10,258 nucleotides of DNA from assembly GCA_937892655.1 (NCBI GenBank), contig CALBJC010000070.1, forward strand, positions 1-10,258, in the 5' to 3' direction. Of this stretch, positions 6,145 through 10,258 are shown piece after piece. Position numbers and translations under genes: made by a program. The stretch's first letter is position 1. Each line of letters opens with the position of its first letter. This stretch comes from an uncultured Clostridia bacterium (lineage in GTDB: Bacteria > Bacillota > Clostridia > Oscillospirales > Ruminococcaceae). The notes below the pieces were generated by a model. It searched no databases, was not told the DNA's origin, and worked only from the letters and a program-made list of their open reading frames with translations.

Positions 6145-7491
6145 TTATATAAGTGATTTTCTTTTCCATATTCCCTGTTTATAGCGCAAAACACTTATAA
6201 TGCCCGTTACAAACCATGTAATAGCGGTTGTAAGCCAGATACCCATATGCAAAATGAATGCGATTTTTGTCAGGATAAGTGAGAAAACTATTCTGCAGAT
6301 TACCTCTACCAAGCCGTTGATTGCGGCATACCCTGCATCGCCGGCACCGTTTAAAAAGCCTCTTGTTGTATGGATAAGACCTAAGAAAACGTAAAAACAG
6401 GAATTCAGGCGCAGACCGTTTGCGGCTATTGAGATAGTTTTTTCACCTGATACAAATATTGAAACGATAGGATTTGCAAACAGCCAGAAAACAATAATCA
6501 TTACTGCCGAAACTATAAATGACATTTTTACTGTTACATGGTAGCCTCTGATAACTCTCTTTTCTTCACTAGCACCCGTATTCTGCCCCGTAAACGCAGA
6601 GATAGCGGCATTGAGAGATGAAAACAACGACTGAATAAGCTGTTCAATACGCATAGTAGCAGTATATGCCGCCATTACAACCTCGCCGAAGGTATTTGTT
6701 ACTCGCTGAAGCGCTATCATTGAAATTGAGATAGTTGAATTCTGAACGGCTATCGGGATACCTACCATTACGCACTTTTTAGCCATAACGCTGTTATATT
6801 TCATATCATCCTTTTCTAAAAACATATCGCTGTTTTTGGTAAAGCCATAGATGATACAACCGACAGCACTTATAAACTGAGCGATAATTGTAGCCGCTGC
6901 CGCACCGTTTGCACCCCATTCAAACACGATAACAAACAAAAGGTCAAGACAGATATTGAGTGCACTCGCAATACCTAAAAACACAAGCGGAGTTTTTGTA
7001 TCACCAAGTGAACGCATAATGGAGTTTATCCAGTTATACGCACCGACCGCTAATGTACCCATACATGCTATACGCATATAGCCTACTGAAACATCTATAA
7101 ACTCTGACGGTGTTTTTAAAAATTCAAGCAGTGGTCTTGACAGCAAAACTGAAATTACAGTAATGATTATGCTGAAAATAAAGGTAACTATTGCAGAATT
7201 GAATATTGCAGATTTTACCTTTTTGGGCTCGCCTGCACCAAAATACTGAGATACGATAACTCCTGCACCGATTGACATACCAAGACAGAAGGTATAGAAA
7301 AAATATGTAATTGAACCCGTTGCACCAACCGCCGCTAAGGCATCATCACCAAGATGCTTACCTACAATTATCGTATCAGCAATATTATATAGTTGCTGAA
7401 GAAGATTGCCAAACAGCATAGGCAAAGCAAAACTCAGAATAAGCGACGCTTCACTTCCCTTTGTCATATCCCTTGACATTGAATTTGTCAT
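6145..7491 (-). CDS. MATE family efflux transporter
   Basis: This is a multidrug/toxic-compound export protein of the MATE family, a membrane antiporter driven by sodium or proton gradients. The 448 residues are mostly hydrophobic and fit the usual 12 membrane segments in two homologous halves. The family opening is clear: MTKGSEASLILSFALPMLFGNLLQQLYNIADTIIVG, then SIGAGVIVSQYFGAG and MRSLGDTKTPLVFLG; the second half begins near KKCVMVGIPIAVQNS. The frame stays open up to an ATG at 7524, but that codon lies in the loop of the preceding gene's terminator. The ATG at 7491 has a good GGGAGA site at 7498-7503 and is chosen here. The substrate cannot be predicted. There is no clear promoter of its own, so expression may depend on read-through from the upstream phosphoglycerate mutase homologue. 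Confidence 0.94.
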   Translation of the reverse strand: MTNSMSRDMTKGSEASLILSFALPMLFGNLLQQLYNIADTIIVGKHLGDDALAAVGATGSITYFFYTFCLGMSIGAGVIVSQYFGAGEPKKVKSAIFNSAIVTFIFSIIITVISVLLSRPLLEFLKTPSEFIDVSVGYMRIACMGTLAVGAYNWINSIMRSLGDTKTPLVFLGIASALNICLDLLFVIVFEWGANGAAAATIIAQFISAVGCIIYGFTKNSDMFLEKDDMKYNSVMAKKCVMVGIPIAVQNSTISISMIALQRVTNTFGEVVMAAYTATMRIEQLIQSLFSSLNAAISAFTGQNTGASEEKRVIRGYHVTVKMSFIVSAVMIIVFWLFANPIVSIFVSGEKTISIAANGLRLNSCFYVFLGLIHTTRGFLNGAGDAGYAAINGLVEVICRIVFSLILTKIAFILHMGIWLTTAITWFVTGIISVLRYKQGIWKRKSLI

Positions 7492-7497
7492 ATATAT

Positions 7498-7503
7498 TCT
7501 CCC
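7498..7503 (-). promoter_or_regulatory. Ribosome binding site deciding the MATE start
   Basis: GGGAGA on the minus strand sits 6 bases before the ATG at 7491. The longer frame starting at 7524 has no such site and begins inside a terminator hairpin. Confidence 0.8.
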
Positions 7504-7507
7504 GTTC

Positions 7508-7541
7508 AAAAAAAGAACTCCCATAATGAGAGTTCTTTTTT
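7508..7541 (-). terminator. Hairpin terminator between apgM-like gene and MATE gene
   Basis: A 12-bp stem (7509-7520 with 7530-7541) with a 9-base loop is followed on the minus strand by a run of seven T residues (7508-7514, partly within the stem). It begins only 2 bases after the stop codon of the upstream gene and ends 16 bases before the MATE start. It may act as a full terminator or as a partial one that reduces MATE expression. Confidence 0.88.
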
Positions 7542-7543
7542 AA

Positions 7544-8755
7544 TTAGTTCATTTCAATAAATCTCTTCATTGTGTTGTGACCGTCATCAAAGTAGATACC
7601 GGTTGACTTTGCACTTTCTTCTGAAAATTCATCAAGGCCTTCAACCTCACCCTTCTTATGATACATCATAAATGGGATAGGGTCGTTTGTATGAGTTTTG
7701 AGCGCAAGAGGAGTTGCGTGGTCAGGCATAATGAGGACCTTGTAATCATCATATTTTTCAAGCGCTTCCAAAACAGGACCTAAAATTAAATTATCGATAA
7801 GCTCTAATGACTTAACCTTGTTTTCAGGCTCGTTACGGTGACCGCATTCGTCTGGCGCTTCAACGTGAACGTAAACTAAGTCTGCACCATTTTCAAACTC
7901 CTTGATAGCGGCCTGAGCCTTACCTTCAAAGTTTGTATCGATATAGCCTGTAGCACCTTCTACATTTACAACGTTCATCTCTGTAAACTTACCGATACCC
8001 TTTAAAAGGTCAACTGCTGAAATCATTGAACCGCGAAGACCATACTTTTCCATAAACGGAGTAAGAGGTTTTCTGACACCCTCACCCCAGAACCACATTG
8101 AGTTTGCAGGGCGCTTACCCTTTGCAATACGGGCAAGGTTTACAGGATGATCCTTTAATAAATCATAGCTCTTTACCATCATATCGTAAAGCTTCTTTGC
8201 GTTTTCATGAGATGGAATGTAGTTTTTGATAGGCTTGCCAGTAATATCGTGAGGAGGAGTAAGCTCGCCTACGTTTAATGTACCGTTATCCCAGATAAGA
8301 CAATGACGGTAGCTTACACCTGAGTAGAGCGAAAACTCATCATTATTAAAATGCTCTGCTAAATATTCGATAAGAACTCTTGCCTCTTCTGTTGAAATAT
8401 CATCAGCGCAGTAGTCAAGGATAGTTTTATCGCTGTACTCTGCCTCATCTGATAAAGTTACAAGATTACATCTGAATGAAACATCTGTAGGCTTCATATC
8501 AATACCGATTGAGCCAGCTTCAAGAGGGCTTCTGCCTGAGTAGTAAACCTGAGGGTCATAACCGAGTACTGCGAGATTTGCAACATCGCTGCCAGGCTTC
8601 ATATTGTCAGCAACGGTTTTAACAAGACCTTGAACACCCTTTTTAGCAAGTCTGAGCATATTAGGTGTTACAGATTTGCTCATAGGAGTCTTGCCGCCAA
8701 GAGCATCTGCAGGATAATCTGCCATACCATCACAAAGTAATACCAAGTATTTCAT
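7544..8755 (-). CDS. apgM: ApgM-type cofactor-independent phosphoglycerate mutase homologue
   Basis: This 403-residue protein belongs to the alkaline-phosphatase-like metalloenzyme superfamily, archaeal-type (ApgM) branch. Members interconvert 3- and 2-phosphoglycerate in glycolysis. Visible active-site elements are the metal-binding LLCDGMAD (Asp9), the PGSDVANLAVLGYDP segment with the likely phospho-accepting Ser56, SGRSPLEAGSIGI, SMWFWGEG, VHVEAPDECGHRNE, IMPDHATP and a final DDGHNTMKRF, which together supply the expected Asp and His ligands. In several lineages an ApgM-like paralogue near threonine genes has been proposed, from gene clustering, to replace homoserine kinase. The homoserine dehydrogenase about 7 kb away makes that alternative worth keeping, but sequence reading cannot separate the two. 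It has its own promoter and its own terminator. Confidence 0.88.
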   Translation of the reverse strand: MKYLVLLCDGMADYPADALGGKTPMSKSVTPNMLRLAKKGVQGLVKTVADNMKPGSDVANLAVLGYDPQVYYSGRSPLEAGSIGIDMKPTDVSFRCNLVTLSDEAEYSDKTILDYCADDISTEEARVLIEYLAEHFNNDEFSLYSGVSYRHCLIWDNGTLNVGELTPPHDITGKPIKNYIPSHENAKKLYDMMVKSYDLLKDHPVNLARIAKGKRPANSMWFWGEGVRKPLTPFMEKYGLRGSMISAVDLLKGIGKFTEMNVVNVEGATGYIDTNFEGKAQAAIKEFENGADLVYVHVEAPDECGHRNEPENKVKSLELIDNLILGPVLEALEKYDDYKVLIMPDHATPLALKTHTNDPIPFMMYHKKGEVEGLDEFSEESAKSTGIYFDDGHNTMKRFIEMN

Positions 8756-8807
8756 TTTTATCTCAACCTTTCAGTTATATAAAAATTGTCATTTATTTAA
8801 CGAGTTC

Positions 8808-8836
8808 ATTATAGCACCACGCTAAAACTTTTTCAA
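8808..8836 (-). promoter_or_regulatory. Promoter of the apgM-like gene (extended -10)
   Basis: On the minus strand TTGAAA (8831-8836) and TATAAT (8808-8813) are 17 bases apart, and a TG one base before the -10 box gives an extended -10 element. The start should fall near 8801, with a leader of about 45 bases. The ribosome binding site is weak (AAAGG at 8767-8771, 11 bases from the ATG, with GAG at 8762-8764 closer to it). Confidence 0.88.
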
Positions 8837-8886
8837 GCAAATTCTGCTATATTTTTTCAATGTTGTAGGAATACCAAAAAGTTGAG

Positions 8887-8906
8887 AAAAGATAGGTTTA
8901 TCTTTT
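8887..8906. other. AT-rich hairpin between the hydrolase terminator and the apgM promoter
   Basis: AAAAGATA (8887-8894) and TATCTTTT (8899-8906) form an 8-bp perfect stem with a GGTT loop. It is low in GC and may be a back-up to the terminator at 8919-8951, or have no role. Confidence 0.35.
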
Positions 8907-8918
8907 TACTTTGTTGTC

Positions 8919-8951
8919 AAAAAAGCCTGAGTCAATTTCTCAACTCAGGCT
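8919..8951 (-). terminator. Terminator of the flavin reductase-hydrolase operon
   Basis: A 9-bp GC-rich stem (8924-8932 with 8943-8951) with a 10-base loop is followed on the minus strand by six T residues (8919-8924). It lies 8 bases after the hydrolase stop codon. Confidence 0.92.
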
Positions 8952-8958
8952 CATAAAG

Positions 8959-9471
8959 CTATATAAATTCAACTTTTGCTTTTTCAAGTTTTTTATGCAC
9001 ACGGCGTACTTTTCTATCAGGTAATACTGTTGCGGTAGCCTCTTTTATAATTTCAGCGTTTATGCCACGCTTTACAGCACCCAGTGCTGTAGAGGATACA
9101 CATCCACATTCATCAAGACCGCATAAATGAAGCAGTTCATAATTTTTTTCTTCGATAAGCTTGTAAAGCTCTTTATTTGTAAGAGCATCACCAAAGTATT
9201 TATCAAAAATATAGTCTGATACAATATCAACGCCATCATAAAGCTCAGCGCCTTTTGTACCCTTAATAGAAAAGCCGAACAACGCTCTGTTTGTAGGCAA
9301 ATTCTGAATAAGATGACGTATGTAGATAACATCACAGCCGTTATCTTTATACTGATGAATGATCTTATTTACAGCTGCGGTAATCTCTTTTGTATTGTAA
9401 GAAAATTTACTTTTTCTGTTTTCATAGAGATAGTCATTTTGCATATCAATAACAATCAAAGCTGTATTCAT
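8959..9471 (-). CDS. Isochorismatase-family cysteine hydrolase
   Basis: This is a 170-residue cytoplasmic hydrolase of the isochorismatase/nicotinamidase fold. The catalytic triad is visible: Asp9 in ALIVIDMQNDY, Lys91 in DKYFGDAL, and Cys124 in GLDECGCVSSTALGAVKRG. The metal-binding His pattern of true nicotinamidases (a D-x-H motif and further His) is not obvious in the YIRHLIQN region, so nicotinamide is not a safe substrate. Some members cleave carbamates, others ureido groups, and none can be assigned here. The start has a strong AAGGAG site (9479-9484), which overlaps the stop codon of the flavin reductase-like gene. With only 11 bases between the two genes they form an operon, which suggests a shared pathway of unknown nature. 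Confidence 0.88.
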   Translation of the reverse strand: MNTALIVIDMQNDYLYENRKSKFSYNTKEITAAVNKIIHQYKDNGCDVIYIRHLIQNLPTNRALFGFSIKGTKGAELYDGVDIVSDYIFDKYFGDALTNKELYKLIEEKNYELLHLCGLDECGCVSSTALGAVKRGINAEIIKEATATVLPDRKVRRVHKKLEKAKVEFI

Positions 9472-9482
9472 ATTAGCTCTCC

Positions 9483-10088
9483 TTATTTTTCAGTTTTGTC
9501 TGACGGCAGTTTTCTCTTTTTCTTCTTTTTTCTGACAGAATATCCGAATGTTCCGAGCTTCTGACCGAGCCTGAAATACTCGCCGTGAGAGTATGCGATA
9601 AGGTCAGCTTTTTGCAAATCGAGCCTGCCGTTTTCATCAATAAGCTCCTGCGCTACGTTTACTGCAACAATATCAGCTAAAAACATATCGTGAGTACCGA
9701 GCGGGATTATATCACAGACTCTGCATTCAAGCGTTACGGGCGAATCTGTAAGCATTACGGTATTTAACTCATTGGCTTTTTCATATTCAAGGTTCATTTT
9801 CTCAAACTTGTTTTCATTCTTACCGCTTTTTACACCGCAATAGTCTGTAGCACGGACAAGAGAGGCTGTTGTAAGATTTATTACAAACTCTTTGCTTTCT
9901 TTAATTATATTGTAAGAATGCCTTGTAGGGCGAACGGATATGTAGGTTTTTGGCGGATTTGTATTTATCGTACCTGTCCAGGCGATAGTTAAAACGTTGG
10001 GTTTTTCTTCACTGCCGCAGGTTACCATAACTGCAGGTACTGGTGCGAGTACTGCCCCGCCCTTCCACTTGATTTTTGTAAACTTCAT
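9483..10088 (-). CDS. Flavin reductase-like / flavoredoxin-family protein
   Basis: This 201-residue protein has the FMN-binding split-barrel fold of the flavin reductase-like family, whose members bind FMN and move electrons with NAD(P)H or protein partners. Family signatures are VMVTCGSEEKPNVLTIAWTG (about 21-40), NPPKTYISVRPTRHSYNII (43-61), FVINLTT, the segment DYCGVKSGKNENKFE, and GTHDMFLADIVAVNV. The domain ends at about residue 185 (EYFRLGQKLGTFGYSV), as in relatives. It is followed by an unusual basic tail, RKKKKKRKLPSDKTEK, encoded by an A-rich stretch. The start is supported by GGTGAT at 10092-10097, the same kind of binding site as in the CotH gene. Its exact electron partner is unknown. 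Confidence 0.9.
   Translation of the reverse strand: MKFTKIKWKGGAVLAPVPAVMVTCGSEEKPNVLTIAWTGTINTNPPKTYISVRPTRHSYNIIKESKEFVINLTTASLVRATDYCGVKSGKNENKFEKMNLEYEKANELNTVMLTDSPVTLECRVCDIIPLGTHDMFLADIVAVNVAQELIDENGRLDLQKADLIAYSHGEYFRLGQKLGTFGYSVRKKKKKRKLPSDKTEK
9525..9531 (-). other. Slippery heptamer A-AAA-AAG in the flavin reductase tail
   Basis: On the coding strand the codons AGA-AAA-AAG at 186-188 place A-AAA-AAG exactly in the frame used for minus-one ribosomal slipping, the same heptamer that works in the E. coli dnaX gene. Slipping would replace the basic tail by EEKEKTAVRQN and a TGA stop. No strong Shine-Dalgarno-like stimulator or downstream hairpin is obvious, so it may be inert. Confidence 0.35.
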
Positions 10089-10103
10089 AATATCACCACA
10101 AAA

Positions 10104-10113
10104 TCTCTAGAGA
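10104..10113. promoter_or_regulatory. Palindrome TCTCTAGAGA near the transcription start
   Basis: This perfect 10-bp palindrome lies at the expected start of the flavin reductase-hydrolase transcript, between the promoter and the ribosome binding site. It could be an operator for a dimeric regulator, but no regulator gene is next to it in the window. Confidence 0.3.
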
Positions 10114-10121
10114 ATATTTTA

Positions 10122-10150
10122 ATTATACAGTATAGAGTTTAATTTTTCAA
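10122..10150 (-). promoter_or_regulatory. Promoter of the flavin reductase-hydrolase operon
   Basis: On the minus strand TTGAAA (10145-10150) and TATAAT (10122-10127) are 17 bases apart. The start should fall near 10115, with a leader of about 27 bases. Confidence 0.87.
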
Positions 10151-10181
10151 GTACTGTTTATTCACAACAAAATTGTCAATA

Positions 10182-10258
10182 ATGAATATAATAAATCCAT
10201 TGAGAAAGCTAACGAGATTCTATCTATTAATGAAATATCCGATAATCAGAAGATTCAA
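10182..10258 (+). CDS. Possible start of a divergent gene, cut by the window edge
   Basis: From an ATG at 10182 a plus-strand frame stays open to the window end and reads MNIINPLRKLTRFYLLMKYPIIRRF. The peptide is rich in Leu, Ile and basic residues. There is no Shine-Dalgarno sequence, and the TATAAT at 10187-10192 falls inside the frame without a good -35 box. An alternative internal ATG at 10230 would start MKYPIIRRF. With 25 codons this cannot be assigned and may be chance. Confidence 0.2.
   Translation, partial: MNIINPLRKLTRFYLLMKYPIIRRF

Noticed and set aside
1..10258. Mobile element, CRISPR array, tRNA or defence island
   Set aside because: I saw no transposase, integrase, evenly spaced repeats, tRNA cloverleaf or defence-type domain; every long frame is explained by ordinary gene families.

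Overview
The window reads as a chromosomal housekeeping region of a low-GC Gram-positive bacterium of the class Clostridia, most likely a gut Ruminococcus-like member of the Oscillospirales. The grounds are the SRP RNA-dnaX-ybaB-recR gene order typical of Firmicutes, strong GGAGG-type ribosome binding sites, sigma-A promoters with exact 17-bp spacers, an ACT-domain/homoserine dehydrogenase pair, an archaeal-type phosphoglycerate mutase homologue, and a CotH-domain lipoprotein with a Thr/Glu-rich linker. The genus is an inference.

Layout. Positions 1-1299 (minus strand) hold a two-gene threonine-pathway operon: a ThrR/PheB-like ACT-domain regulator followed by homoserine dehydrogenase, whose 3' end lies outside the window. 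Its promoter (1340-1368) faces away from the promoter of the SRP RNA (1484-1512). Positions 1531-4316 (plus strand) carry the SRP RNA, dnaX, ybaB and recR, a DNA replication and repair cluster. It ends in a strong hairpin (4325-4355) that probably also terminates the convergent cotH gene.

Positions 4368-10088 are all minus strand, in several transcription units. Read in the direction of transcription these are: a flavin reductase-like gene and an isochorismatase-family hydrolase in one operon (10088 to 8959); the phosphoglycerate mutase homologue (8755 to 7544), with a terminator directly behind it; a MATE transporter (7491 to 6145); and the CotH lipoprotein (6023 to 4368). Recognisable promoters precede the first, second and fourth units. 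The MATE gene has no clear promoter and may depend on read-through of the hairpin in front of it.

How the genes work together. The dnaX-ybaB-recR cluster serves the clamp loader and recombinational repair. Homoserine dehydrogenase, its probable regulator and possibly the phosphoglycerate mutase homologue (a proposed homoserine kinase analogue in some lineages) may share the threonine pathway. The other genes look like independent accessory functions: drug or metabolite export, a surface protein kinase-like lipoprotein, and a small redox/hydrolase operon. I see no mobile element, CRISPR array, tRNA or clear new defence system. The most interesting points are small-scale: a canonical A-AAA-AAG slippery site in the flavin reductase tail, a hairpin that overlaps the first in-frame ATG of the MATE reading frame, possible operators over two promoters, and the surface CotH kinase without a dockerin.
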